The notes under the pieces were generated by a model. That model saw only the letters and a program-made list of their open reading frames with translations, searched no databases and was not told the origin of the DNA. Positions 26,306 to 34,690 of a stretch of DNA of 64,000 nucleotides are shown here, one piece after another (within the stretch, counting starts at the first letter, position 1; each line of letters starts with the position of its first letter). Position numbers and translations under genes: made by a program. Source of the DNA: Brevundimonas sp. AJA228-03 (GTDB taxonomy: Bacteria > Pseudomonadota > Alphaproteobacteria > Caulobacterales > Caulobacteraceae); contig NZ_CP059297.1 in the NCBI RefSeq assembly GCF_017795885.1, positions 2,733,001 to 2,797,000 of the forward strand, written 5' to 3'.

Positions 26306-27084
26306 TGGATTTCACGCCGGACCCCAAGCCCGTCATCCACACCACCGCCCACGGCAAGCATGGCGACTATGCGATCGAGGCCAAGGGCCTGGTCAAGCGG
26401 TTCAAGTCGGGCAAGGCCTATGTCGAGGTGCTGAAAGGCGTCGATTTCGACGCCCGCCACGGCGACTTGACCATGGTCATGGGCCCATCCGGCTCCGGCA
26501 AGTCCACCCTGATCGCGGCCCTCAGCGGCCTGTTGCGGCCGGAGCAAGGCCGGGTCGACACCCTGGACGTCGACGATCTGTGGAAACTGTCGGCCAGCCG
26601 GATCGACAGGTTCCGGCTGGATCACTGCGGCTTCATCTTCCAGGGGTTCAACCTGTTCCCCGCCCTGACCGCCCTGCAGCAGGTCACCACGGTGCTGCAG
26701 TTCCAGGGCCTGACGCCCGGTCAGGCAAGGAAGCGCGCCATCCAGGCCCTGGAGGAGGTGGGGCTGGGTCCACGTTTGCACCAGCGCCCGTCCGCCCTGT
26801 CCGGTGGGGAAAAGCAGCGGGTCGCCATCGCCCGTGCCCTGGCCAAGGACCCGCAGATCCTTTTCGCCGACGAACCCACATCCGCCCTCGACGGCGAGAA
26901 CGGCCAGGTGGTCATCCGCCTGCTTCGCCGGGCCGCCACGGAACACGGGGCCGCCGTCATCTGCGTGACCCACGATCCGCGCCTTGAGGAATGGGCCGAC
27001 CGGGTCATCAAGATCGAGGACGGCATCATCATCTCCGACGAGCGTCGGACGCCCAATCCCAACGCCACGCTCGGCTCGCACTAG
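26302..27084 (+). CDS. ABC transporter ATP-binding protein (DevA/LolD-like)
   Basis: A 260-residue ATPase. Walker A is GPSGSGKST, the Q-loop is IFQGFN, the signature is LSGGEKQR, Walker B is ILFADEP and the switch His is in CVTHD. It is of the MacB/LolD/DevA class that works with FtsX-like permeases. It begins with ATGATG, of which the first ATG overlaps the permease stop; the second, in frame, is an alternative start. Confidence 0.94.
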   Translation: MMDFTPDPKPVIHTTAHGKHGDYAIEAKGLVKRFKSGKAYVEVLKGVDFDARHGDLTMVMGPSGSGKSTLIAALSGLLRPEQGRVDTLDVDDLWKLSASRIDRFRLDHCGFIFQGFNLFPALTALQQVTTVLQFQGLTPGQARKRAIQALEEVGLGPRLHQRPSALSGGEKQRVAIARALAKDPQILFADEPTSALDGENGQVVIRLLRRAATEHGAAVICVTHDPRLEEWADRVIKIEDGIIISDERRTPNPNATLGSH

Positions 27085-27108
27085 ACGCCTTTCGAAGGAC
27101 CCATCCGC

Positions 27109-28125
27109 ATGCCCGCCTTCCTCAAGAACAAATGGCTCTGGATCGGCATCCTGCTGATCATCGTCGTCGTCGTCGGCTTCATGGCCCTGCAGGGCGCGGG
27201 TGCGGCGAAGAAGGCGGAAACGGAAAAGGCCGAGGCGACCAAGGTCGAAAGCCCCTATGCCGCCATTGCCAACGGCAAGGTGGACGTCGAGGGCGGGATC
27301 ATCCAGATCGCGGCCCGTCGTGGCGGTATCGTGCGCGAGGTTCTGGTCCAGGAAGGCGACACCGTGGTCGCCGGGCAGATCCTGGCCCGTCAGGAAGACG
27401 ACGAGGCCCGGCTGGCGTTGCAGACGGCGTCTGCCGACCTGGCCGCCGCCGAAAGTCAGCTGCGCCTGATCCAGGTCAACATCCGCACCGCACAGCGCGA
27501 GCTGGAACGGCTCCAGGCCCTGGTCGCGACCAACTTCGTGGCCGCCCAGCGCGTGGACCAGGCCCGCGACGCGGTCGCCACCGCCCAGGCCCAACTGGGG
27601 GCCCAGCAGGCCGCCGTCCAGACCGCCCGCGCCCGCCGCGATCAAGCCGCCTATAACGTCGAACTGACGGTCATCCGCTCGCCCGCCGACGGCCGGATCG
27701 TGCGGCGTTATGCCAATCCCGGCGCCGGGGCCTCGACCCTGAACGTGTCCAACATGTTCGATCTGGAGCCCGTCGCCCCCCGTATCGCCCGCGCCGAGAT
27801 CGTCGAGAGCGACATCCCCAACGTCAGCGTCGGTCAGGCCGTCGAGATCACCCCCGAAGGCGATCCGACCAAGGTCTATGTCGGGTCGGTCCTGCGTCGC
27901 GCGGCCGTGTTCGGAGCGAGGAAGCTGGCGTCGGACGATCCGTCCCAGCGCTCGGACGAACGCGTGGTCGAGGTCGTTGTGTCGGCCAACGACGCCCCCT
28001 TGCTGATCGGCCAGCGGGTCCTGGTCAAGTTCATGAAGCCAGGCCAGACGGCCGGTGCGCCGCGCACGCCCAACATCGGTGTCCCGGCCGACCGCTCGAT
28101 GCAGGCCCCCGACCCGGCGGCCTGA
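27109..28125 (+). CDS. HlyD-family periplasmic adaptor (DevB-like)
   Basis: A 338-residue membrane-fusion protein. N-terminal anchor KNKWLWIGILLIIVVVVGFM, a biotinyl-lipoyl half-motif (GGIVREVLVQEGDTVVAGQI), an alpha-helical hairpin of about 110 residues rich in Ala and Gln, the second lipoyl half (TVIRSPADGRIVRRYANPGA), then beta-barrel domains. AAGGA precedes the ATG. It links the exporter to the outer membrane. It is last in the operon, followed by a terminator. Confidence 0.92.
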   Translation: MPAFLKNKWLWIGILLIIVVVVGFMALQGAGAAKKAETEKAEATKVESPYAAIANGKVDVEGGIIQIAARRGGIVREVLVQEGDTVVAGQILARQEDDEARLALQTASADLAAAESQLRLIQVNIRTAQRELERLQALVATNFVAAQRVDQARDAVATAQAQLGAQQAAVQTARARRDQAAYNVELTVIRSPADGRIVRRYANPGAGASTLNVSNMFDLEPVAPRIARAEIVESDIPNVSVGQAVEITPEGDPTKVYVGSVLRRAAVFGARKLASDDPSQRSDERVVEVVVSANDAPLLIGQRVLVKFMKPGQTAGAPRTPNIGVPADRSMQAPDPAA

Positions 28126-28146
28126 TCGCGAGATCCCGACAAGCGA

Positions 28147-28174
28147 AAGCCCCGGCCGATGGCCGGGGCTTTTT
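28147..28174 (+). terminator. intrinsic terminator of the exporter operon
   Basis: An 11-bp stem (28147-28157 with 28161-28171, AAGCCCCGGCC / GGCCGGGGCTT) with a GAT loop and T run. Confidence 0.93.
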
Positions 28175-28191
28175 GCATTCAGGCGCTGCTT

Positions 28192-28344
28192 TCAGTCCTT
28201 CCTGTCGAACCGGAAGGGCACGAAATTGGACCGTTGGCTGACCACGCGATCGTCGGTGCGCGGGGCCCTGGTGTTCACCAGCATCCCGCCCCACAGGGCA
28301 AAGGACATCATGGCATGTTGCAGGTTCTTGTCTCGGTCGTTCAT
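28192..28344 (-). CDS. small protein, 50 aa, unknown
   Basis: A 50-codon open frame with an excellent ribosome-binding site (AAAGGAG, 8 nt before the ATG) and codon third positions mostly G or C. The peptide starts MNDRDKNLQHAMMSFALWGG and ends FVPFRFDRKD, with a short hydrophobic middle (MMSFALWGGMLV) and charged ends. I recognise no family. It lies between the exporter terminator and a DUF1289 gene on the other strand. Support is the ribosome-binding site and codon pattern only. Confidence 0.6.
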   Translation of the reverse strand: MNDRDKNLQHAMMSFALWGGMLVNTRAPRTDDRVVSQRSNFVPFRFDRKD

Positions 28345-28494
28345 GGTGGCGTCTCCTTTCGATGAACGATGAAAAGAGACGCGTCGTGCTTGCAGGGGTT
28401 CTCACCCTCTTAGTCGTTTCGCGTCGATGACACCTTCGCACATGCGGTGAAGAATGCAAGTTTTTAATCCGATTGCGGAGTATATTTCGTAAAG

Positions 28495-28710
28495 ATGTCG
28501 CTGATTGTCGCGCAGCCGCCACGGCCTGTAGCCACCCCCTGCATCAAGGTCTGCGTCGTCGACGGGGCCTCCAGCCTCTGTCTGGGCTGCTATCGGACCC
28601 TGTCGGAGATCGCCGGATGGAGCCGGCTGAGCGACGACGAACGCGCCGTTATCATGAGCGAACTTCCGGCCCGCCGGGACCGGATCGATCCTGCCCTGCG
28701 CGGCACATGA
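28495..28710 (+). CDS. DUF1289 domain protein
   Basis: A 71-residue protein with the complete DUF1289 motif: TPCIKVCVVDGASSLCLGCY then RTLSEIAGWSRLSDDER. The four cysteines suggest a small metal-binding fold (CxxxC and CxxC). These proteins are common in proteobacteria and have no established function. Confidence 0.9.
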   Translation: MSLIVAQPPRPVATPCIKVCVVDGASSLCLGCYRTLSEIAGWSRLSDDERAVIMSELPARRDRIDPALRGT

Positions 28711-28761
28711 GGCGTTAACCCGCCGTGAGCCATCTCGATTCACCGCATCCCAACACCGGTC

Positions 28762-29337
28762 GTGCAGGATATGGGTCGGCCGCAGAGGCAGCCGGTTGGT
28801 GTGGGTGTCCCCCTGGTGCGTTTCGACCTGCAATCCGCGATCGTCATGGGCATGGCGATCGTGTCTTCTCTGAGCGTCGCCTGGGTGCTGAGCCATCAGA
28901 CTCCGCGCGAGGCCGAGGCCGCGACCCCGAGCGCTGCGAACGCCCCGGCCGTCGTCGTTCCCGTCGCCGGTCAGCCCGCCCAGATCGCCAAGAGCGCCGA
29001 TGGTCACTTCTGGGCCGAGGCGAACATCGACGGCCACGCCATCCGTGTGCTGGTCGACACCGGTGCCAGCGTCGTCGCCCTGACCCGCGAGGACGCCCTG
29101 CGACTGGGCCTGCGCCTGACACCCGCCGACTTCACCCGGACGGTCGAGACTGCCTCCGGACCTGCAAAGGCCGCCTCGATCCAGCTGGGCCATGTCGCTG
29201 TCGCCGGTGCGCGCGTCGATCGGGTAGAGGCCCTGGTGGTCGAGAAGGGGCTGCCGCACTCCCTGCTGGGCATGAGCTATCTGGGTCGCCTGTCGGCCTT
29301 CGAGGCCCGACCCACAGTCCTGACGCTGAGACCTTGA
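28762..29337 (+). CDS. membrane-anchored retropepsin-like aspartic protease (TIGR02281-like)
   Basis: Up to 191 residues. One membrane helix (SAIVMGMAIVSSLSVAWVL) near the N-terminus, then a clan AA protease unit with the active-site triplet in LVDTGASVVAL and the downstream hydrophobic-Gly strand (PHSLLGMSYLGRL). One Asp per chain means it acts as a homodimer. The start is uncertain: the GTG used here opens the frame, and an ATG at 28771 or GTG at 28816 are alternatives with no clear ribosome-binding site. Substrates are unknown. Confidence 0.82.
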   Translation: MQDMGRPQRQPVGVGVPLVRFDLQSAIVMGMAIVSSLSVAWVLSHQTPREAEAATPSAANAPAVVVPVAGQPAQIAKSADGHFWAEANIDGHAIRVLVDTGASVVALTREDALRLGLRLTPADFTRTVETASGPAKAASIQLGHVAVAGARVDRVEALVVEKGLPHSLLGMSYLGRLSAFEARPTVLTLRP

Positions 29338-29370
29338 GGCTTCGGTCCTCCGCCTCAAATCCGGCGACCC

Positions 29371-30192
29371 TCAGAATTGCCCGAGCGCGAATGAGATCAG
29401 GGCGATGATCGCCGCGCAAACCAGGGCTGCGAGCAGGACTTCCCGTGCCAGCCGGGCGGCATCTATGGCATCGGGAGATATTTCCCGGTCCCAGAGGGTG
29501 GCTCCTCGGCGTCCAGGCCCGGGCAGGACTGGGCCAGAACCAGCAACCACCTGAAGGTCTTCTCCGGCGATTCCAGAGCGGCCATCCTGCGGGCTTCCCG
29601 GATACGGAACATCGCGTTCTGCAGATCCCACGGCGCGACCAGGTCCAGATACTGCCGTTCGATCTCGTCCCAGTTCAGGACCAGACTGTCGCTGTCCGAT
29701 GCCCGGATCGGCGGGAAGGCCGCCTCGAAAACGCGCTGCGCCTCGGTCAGCTGCCGGACCTGCGGGCCTCGCAAGGGCGGCACGTCCAGGGGCCGGATCG
29801 CGGGGCGCGTCCGTCTGGGATAGACGTCGGGCAGCGACATATCGGTCGAAGGATGGGTCGTCTTCGGCGAGACCATGGATCATTCCTCGTTTCGAGGAAG
29901 AATCCGACGGCTCGATATGGCCGCCCAGACCCAATGCTTGGGCCCCCCAATCCTTGAGGGGGTCATGACCCGCCTCATGCGACAGAAACATCCGCCCCGC
30001 GTGAAATCGATCGATGGCGCCAAGCTTGTTTTTCAAGGCCTTGAGACGGTCGTCGATCGTGTGCGGAGACCGCGAGACCATGGGGGCCATTTGCTTGGAG
30101 CTGAGCCCGATCGCGGCTCCGCGCAGCAAGATCCTGTCGATATCCGACAACCGATCGAACGGCGTGTCAGGGTCATCGGCCATCCTGGACAT
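29371..30192 (-). pseudogene. helix-turn-helix gene with C-terminal membrane helix, apparently frame-shifted
   Basis: A single frame is open throughout, but only its ends look like protein. Residues about 10-70 resemble a LuxR-type helix-turn-helix (FDRLSDIDRILLRGAAIGLS, PHTIDDRLKALKNKLGAIDR). The last 40 residues include a membrane helix (EVLLAALVCAAIIALISFAL). The middle 100 residues are a Gly/Pro/Arg/Ala-rich shadow; over that stretch the real coding signal is in the frame called at 29463-29876. Adding one G near 29500 would join that frame to the membrane tail (LDAEE-A-TLWDREIS). Likely one or two disrupted genes, or sequence errors. ATG at 30183 is an alternative start. Confidence 0.5.
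29463..29876 (-). CDS. unknown protein overlapping the helix-turn-helix gene in another frame
   Basis: 137 codons with strong G/C third-position bias (QLTEAQRVFEAAFPPIRASD, DEIERQYLDLVAPWDLQNAM, EKTFRWLLVLAQSC). It reads one base off the longer frame above. GAGG lies 9 nt before the ATG, but inside a small hairpin (TTCCTCG-AAA-CGAGGAA on the minus strand), and an in-frame TGA lies just upstream. It either starts as a separate gene here or is the middle of a frame-shifted protein whose membrane tail is at 29371-29495. I recognise no family. Confidence 0.55.
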   Translation of the reverse strand: MVSPKTTHPSTDMSLPDVYPRRTRPAIRPLDVPPLRGPQVRQLTEAQRVFEAAFPPIRASDSDSLVLNWDEIERQYLDLVAPWDLQNAMFRIREARRMAALESPEKTFRWLLVLAQSCPGLDAEEPPSGTGKYLPMP

Positions 30193-30282
30193 GGACGAAC
30201 GCTATGGCCGGGACGCCGACTTGGCAATGCACGCCAGCGAACCACACTGGCTCGATCGGCCTGAACAGCCCGTCGAGCCTGA

Positions 30283-30969
30283 TCAGAAACGGACGGTCGC
30301 ACCCAGCTGGACGACGGGAAACAGGCCCCGGTCCCTGGCGTCTTTCTGGATGTCGGCGGCTTCCTGATTGAGGCGGGCGCGGAGCGTCGGATCGTTGGAC
30401 AGGGTGCCACCGGTGGAATCCAGCCCCACTTGCGGCTCCGCGCTGTAGGCGACGCCGACGATACCGCGAAAGCCCCAGCGCCGGTCGCGATAGAAGCTGT
30501 CGTCATAGCCCAGCCCGAGGAAGGGCGCGGTGTCCGATAGCTTGATGCGGCCGCTCAGAGTGCCGACCTGGGCCGGGGTGAAGGTCGCCCCGCCGAGCTC
30601 GACCGGCGCATTGGGCGTGGCGTTCAGGTCGATGGTCCGGTCTCCGACATAGACCCCGCCGGAGATCAGGAAGGCGTTGGCGAAGGGGTGAAGGTCGATG
30701 AAGGCCGAGACCGTATCGAAGTCAAACCGGCCCTTGTAGTCCACATCGCTGTAGCTCTGGTCGAACTGGACGCCGAGGGTGTCGAGGCCGCCGCGCAGCA
30801 CGAACACCGGCCCCAGCGAGAGCTGCGCTTCCACCCCCACACCGGGCGTGCCCAGATTCAGGGCGGCGGTGATCGGAGAGCGGCCGCGCCCTTGCGCCTC
30901 GGCGGATCCGGCGGCGAGCACGGTCAGGGCTGACGACAGGGACAGGGCGATCAGGAGAGCACGGGTCAT
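30283..30969 (-). CDS. outer-membrane beta-barrel family protein
   Basis: A 228-residue exported protein. Signal peptide MTRALLIALSLSSALTVLAA, cleavage near AEAQ. Alternating hydrophobic strands (FLISGGVYVGDRTIDLN, APFLGLGYDD, GFRGIVGVAYSA) and the C-terminal VVQLGATVRF with terminal Phe mark a small beta-barrel, probably eight strands. It has no recognised specific family. It ends 90 bp before the helix-turn-helix gene on the same strand. Confidence 0.78.
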   Translation of the reverse strand: MTRALLIALSLSSALTVLAAGSAEAQGRGRSPITAALNLGTPGVGVEAQLSLGPVFVLRGGLDTLGVQFDQSYSDVDYKGRFDFDTVSAFIDLHPFANAFLISGGVYVGDRTIDLNATPNAPVELGGATFTPAQVGTLSGRIKLSDTAPFLGLGYDDSFYRDRRWGFRGIVGVAYSAEPQVGLDSTGGTLSNDPTLRARLNQEAADIQKDARDRGLFPVVQLGATVRF

Positions 30970-31018
30970 GCGCCCGGATAGCCGAAACAGGCTTAATGAC
31001 GGGTTTACCCTGATGCGG

Positions 31019-32041
31019 TCAGGCCGCCTCGCCCACCCGCTCGCGGCGGGCCTCGGCCTCGCGGACCGCCTCGACCGCCCGATCCACGACCTCCAGCCCC
31101 GCCCCCGGCCGGATCGCCTCGACGGTCAGGATGCGGCGGAAGGCCCGCGCGCCCGGACGGCCATGCATCAGGCCCAGCATGTGGCGGGTCATGGCGTGCA
31201 AGCCCCAGCCCTCAGCCAGGCGGGCGGCCAGATAGGGCCTGTAGCGGTCGATGGCCGTGAAAGGATCGACGTCCCCGGCCCCCTCGCCGAACAGGCGGCG
31301 ATCCACCTGACCCAGCAGGGCAGGCTCGTGATAGGCAGCGCGGCCCAGCATCACGCCGTCCAGGACCACGCCGTCCGCGCCGTCCAGATGCGCCTCGGCC
31401 GCCTCCAGCGAGGTGATGCCTCCGTTGATGCAGATCGTCAGATGCGGACGCTCGGCCTTCAGCCGTCGGACCAGGGCGTAGTCGAGCGGGGGCACGTCGC
31501 GGTTTTCCCTGGGCGACAGACCGCTCAGCCAGGCTTTCCGCGCATGGACGATGAAGGTGGTCACGCCGACGGCGGCGCTGGCGTCGACGGTCGCGAACAG
31601 GCTGACCGCCGGGTCCTGATCGTCGACACCGATCCGGCATTTGACGGTGGCCGGTACATCCACGGCACCGGCGATGGCCGCCATACAGTCCGCGACCAGT
31701 TCCGGCTCCTTCATCAGACAGGCCCCGAACCGCCCGGACTGGACCCGGTCGGACGGGCAGCCGACGTTCAGATTGATCTCGTCATAGCCCATGTCCGCCC
31801 CGATCCGGGCGGCCTCGGCGAGCTGATCCGGGTCGGACCCGCCCAGCTGCAGGGCCACGGGATGCTCGACCGCATCGAACCCCAGCAGCCGCTCACGGTC
31901 GCCGTGGAGCACCGCCGGGGCCGTGACCATCTCGGTATAGAGCAAGGCCCGCCTGCTCAGGGCGCGGTGAAACGCCCGGCAGTGCCGGTCGGTCCAGTCC
32001 ATCATGGGGGCCGTGGCAAAACGACGATCTAGTTGCGTCAT
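31019..32041 (-). CDS. dusA: tRNA-dihydrouridine synthase A
   Basis: A 340-residue FMN enzyme reducing uridine in the tRNA D-loop. Signature motifs: TAPMMDWTDRHCRAFHR at the start, EINLNVGCPSDRVQSGRFGACLM with the catalytic Cys, VKCRIGVDD, FIVHARKAWLSGLSPREN and ICINGGI. The enzyme is complete, but its first dozen residues (MTQLDRRFA) appear to come from an inserted element: a 21-bp stretch of codons about 10-17 recurs at 34755-34775, attached to a different N-terminus. The start is taken at the ATG nearest the conserved block. Confidence 0.93.
   Translation of the reverse strand: MTQLDRRFATAPMMDWTDRHCRAFHRALSRRALLYTEMVTAPAVLHGDRERLLGFDAVEHPVALQLGGSDPDQLAEAARIGADMGYDEINLNVGCPSDRVQSGRFGACLMKEPELVADCMAAIAGAVDVPATVKCRIGVDDQDPAVSLFATVDASAAVGVTTFIVHARKAWLSGLSPRENRDVPPLDYALVRRLKAERPHLTICINGGITSLEAAEAHLDGADGVVLDGVMLGRAAYHEPALLGQVDRRLFGEGAGDVDPFTAIDRYRPYLAARLAEGWGLHAMTRHMLGLMHGRPGARAFRRILTVEAIRPGAGLEVVDRAVEAVREAEARRERVGEAA
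31992..32012. repeat. attachment site copy inside dusA (element left end)
   Basis: 21 bp, GTCCAGTCCATC followed by ATGGGGGCC on the plus strand, encoding the APMMDWT region of dusA. It matches 34755-34775 at 20 of 21 positions in the same orientation. dusA is an established integration target of a family of tyrosine recombinases. Confidence 0.8.
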
Positions 32042-32324
32042 TTTATTCAGTTTTTCCGCGCCAAATCCTTCCAATACATTATTGGACCGACTGAGACGCC
32101 GAACAGTTAAATCAAGCGCTTAGAGCGCGCAAACCGCTCAACTTCGCGCGATCTTTTGATTTCTGTGTGCCAGTCGAGCTTTGGCCGATGTCTGAAATGC
32201 GGCGATCAATGGCCGTTGCTCTCAGCAAACCGCACCGGCTGATTCTCGCCGATTCCGGACCCTGCCACTCATTCAGCGAATGACCAGTGGTGTAGATGAT
32301 TCCTAACCGACGTTCGCATTGGCG

Positions 32325-33728
32325 CTACAACGTCGAGAGGTCCCGTAGCACGTCATCGGCGGCTCGCTCGGCAGATTGGAGCGCCCCTTCCATGAAGGAC
32401 CGCCACTCGTTCGCGGTCTCCGATCCTGCAAAGTGAATCCGCTGCGATGAGGCAAAGAGATCCGGCGTCTCTGACCATCCGCCGATTGGACGACGGCTGG
32501 CGTAACCGCCAAGCGACCACGGATCGGCGTTCCAGTCGATCGAGCGCGCAGCGATTGGATTCGGCACGGGCCAACCGCTAAGCCCCCTAAGCCAGTCGAT
32601 GGCCTTCGATATCCGGTCAGACTCTGCCCGCGTCTGGCTGAGCCGCCGGGCGGCAGCGGCCGTAGCGAACAGGACAAGGATGCCGACGCCGCCATTTTCA
32701 GGCGATCCGTCAAGCGCCGAGTTGAACATGCTGCCGGGGCTGAGAACATCGCCGGAGAGACCGCGGTCCCTCCACCAGGGGCGCTCAAACACGAGAATGG
32801 TCTTGATCACCTCGCCGTGCCTGTATGTGGCAAGGACCTTGCGGCGTTCGGCCGGCAAGAGTGGAAACAGTCCCAGTTGTTCATACAGCTGTGGCGGGAC
32901 GGCGACGACAAGGTTGCGGGCGCGATAGGTCCCCGGGCGAGCGCTGACGCGGAACCATTCGGTGTGCTGTTCGATCTCTGTCACAGCAGCATTGAGAATG
33001 AGGTCACCGCCGAGGGCGCTGGCGAGGTGATCGGCGACGGGGGCCATGCCCTCGGCGAGATACCAATCGGCGGAGGCGCGCTCGCCGTCATAGCCACCGA
33101 CCGATGCGCTCTGGTCCAGCAGTTCATAGGCCGAGACGTCGTCGAGCGGGACGCACAACTCCCCCTCGGTAAAGCCGGCCAGCAAGGCCGCAGTTGCGCG
33201 AGTGAACGTCATGTCCGCGATGAAATGGGCCGCGGTCATCGCGTCGAGCTGATCGATGTCCGCTCGAAAGGACTTTAGGCGTCCATCGAAGTCCCAGAGG
33301 GCTTGGAGCGCATCCACCTTCCCGATCAACGAGAGCGGCGGACTGCCGCTGCGGGCAAGCACGGGCTCTGCGTCTGGTGATGGAATATGAACCGTTTGTC
33401 CCATGTGGTTGCGCGCCACGCGCGTCAGTCCAACCTCGTCGACCAGGGCAGAAATGCGCGTCTGGGCGTCGCCGATTAATTGGGCTCCCAAATCGATAAA
33501 GTGTCCGCTGGTAAGGCGCTGAGACTGAACGCGCCCGCCAATCCGATCCCGTGCCTCAAGGACCCTCAGGGAGGCCCCCCTTCGCTTGAGGTGCCGCGCG
33601 GCCGCCAACCCTGCAAGGCCTCCGCCGATGATGATCGCGTCAAGCACGGGACCGTCATTGGCCGACTCACTGTTAACGGCGCGCGGGGCGACAAGCGGAG
33701 ATCCTGGATTCAAGGCTGAACCTGTCAT
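32325..33728 (-). CDS. flavin-dependent amine oxidase (monoamine-oxidase family)
   Basis: A 467-residue FAD enzyme. The dinucleotide-binding motif is IIGGGLAGLAAARHLKRRGA, followed by LEARDRIGGRV, and the C-terminal FAD motif is RIHFAGSETANEWRSFMEGAL. The family oxidises amines or polyamines to aldehydes with peroxide release; the exact substrate is unknown. GGAGGA lies just upstream of the chosen ATG, and the frame is open further upstream. It is cargo of the dusA insertion and divergent from a TetR gene, with two palindromes between them. Confidence 0.88.
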   Translation of the reverse strand: MTGSALNPGSPLVAPRAVNSESANDGPVLDAIIIGGGLAGLAAARHLKRRGASLRVLEARDRIGGRVQSQRLTSGHFIDLGAQLIGDAQTRISALVDEVGLTRVARNHMGQTVHIPSPDAEPVLARSGSPPLSLIGKVDALQALWDFDGRLKSFRADIDQLDAMTAAHFIADMTFTRATAALLAGFTEGELCVPLDDVSAYELLDQSASVGGYDGERASADWYLAEGMAPVADHLASALGGDLILNAAVTEIEQHTEWFRVSARPGTYRARNLVVAVPPQLYEQLGLFPLLPAERRKVLATYRHGEVIKTILVFERPWWRDRGLSGDVLSPGSMFNSALDGSPENGGVGILVLFATAAAARRLSQTRAESDRISKAIDWLRGLSGWPVPNPIAARSIDWNADPWSLGGYASRRPIGGWSETPDLFASSQRIHFAGSETANEWRSFMEGALQSAERAADDVLRDLSTL

Positions 33729-33753
33729 TGGCTTCCTCCAGCGCACCAAGGCG

Positions 33754-33802
33754 CCTGTCATATGACAGGTGCCATTCAGGGCGTTGCCTGTCAACTGACA
33801 AG
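33754..33802. promoter_or_regulatory. paired operators between the amine oxidase and TetR genes
   Basis: Site 1, CCTGTCATATGACAGG (33754-33769), is a perfect 16-bp palindrome. Site 2 (33787-33802) has the same arms, TGTCA-AC-TGACA. The centres are 33 bp apart, about three helical turns, so dimers would bind the same face. They are likely binding sites for the adjacent TetR protein, controlling both genes. Confidence 0.7.
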
Positions 33803-33855
33803 CGCGTATGGATCGATCCTGCTCATGTGGGCCGATTGTCGGGACGGAGTGCGCA

Positions 33856-34482
33856 GTGATCTACGATCAGCAAAGGCCCAGAGCCGACACGGCGGTTCAG
33901 GCGTTGGCGTGTCTGGAAGAACTCGCGCTCGAGACGGGGCTTGATGACGTCTCGATGCGCGACGTGGCCAGGCGGCTTGGGATTTCTCTTGCCGCGCTGC
34001 AATATCATTACGCGACCAAGGCAGCTCTTCTCGATGCCTTCGTCGCCCACGCCATCGCCGAGTATCGCGCGCGACTGGCGGCGATCGCTGCGGCCAATGT
34101 GAACGCCCCCCGTTATGGCGTCGCGATCCGGTTCATGGTGTCGGAAACGCGCCGCATCGGGGAGAGCGGCGTGTTGGCGATGATCCAGGCGCGGGCCTTT
34201 CACGATCCGGCGGCAAAGCGAGCGACCCAGAGCTTCATGATGGCTTACTTGTCGACCTTGAGCGACATGATCGCCGCGGAGTTCCCAGGTCTCTCACCAG
34301 AGGAAACAAACCGCGCTGCAACGCTTGTCTGTTCATTGCTGGAGGGCCTCGCTTCCACGCTCGACGCCTCGCGCGCCCGGGGCGTCGACGAGGCTCAGGT
34401 CGTCGAGGCTACGATCCACATCGCCAGCGTCATTCCTGAGCTGGTCGGCAGCTCAGATGCTTCGTTCAGACGTTTCGTCTGA
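33856..34482 (+). CDS. TetR-family transcriptional regulator
   Basis: A 208-residue repressor-type protein. The helix-turn-helix is LDDVSMRDVARRLGISLAAL followed by QYHYATKAALLDAFV, the TetR signature; the rest is a ligand-binding helical domain. The GTG start is chosen because GGAG lies 7 nt upstream; an earlier ATG would add a cysteine-rich stretch unlike the family. It is divergent from the amine oxidase gene and probably senses its substrate or product. Confidence 0.87.
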   Translation: MIYDQQRPRADTAVQALACLEELALETGLDDVSMRDVARRLGISLAALQYHYATKAALLDAFVAHAIAEYRARLAAIAAANVNAPRYGVAIRFMVSETRRIGESGVLAMIQARAFHDPAAKRATQSFMMAYLSTLSDMIAAEFPGLSPEETNRAATLVCSLLEGLASTLDASRARGVDEAQVVEATIHIASVIPELVGSSDASFRRFV

Positions 34483-34690
34483 GTTTCGGCTGCAAGGCCG
34501 ACATTACTCACTGCAAGGGCGAACGGCCGCCTGGGGCCAATGGTGTGAGGTTGTAACCTTGGCGCTGAATGGCAGGCATGGGCATAGAACCAGGCCGTTC
34601 GTAACCTTTGGGTCGATCCCCTCGGTCACAACTCAACGGCTGAAAGGAACCAAGAGGCTCTATCGGACAACGCGCGACAACACGCGCCTA

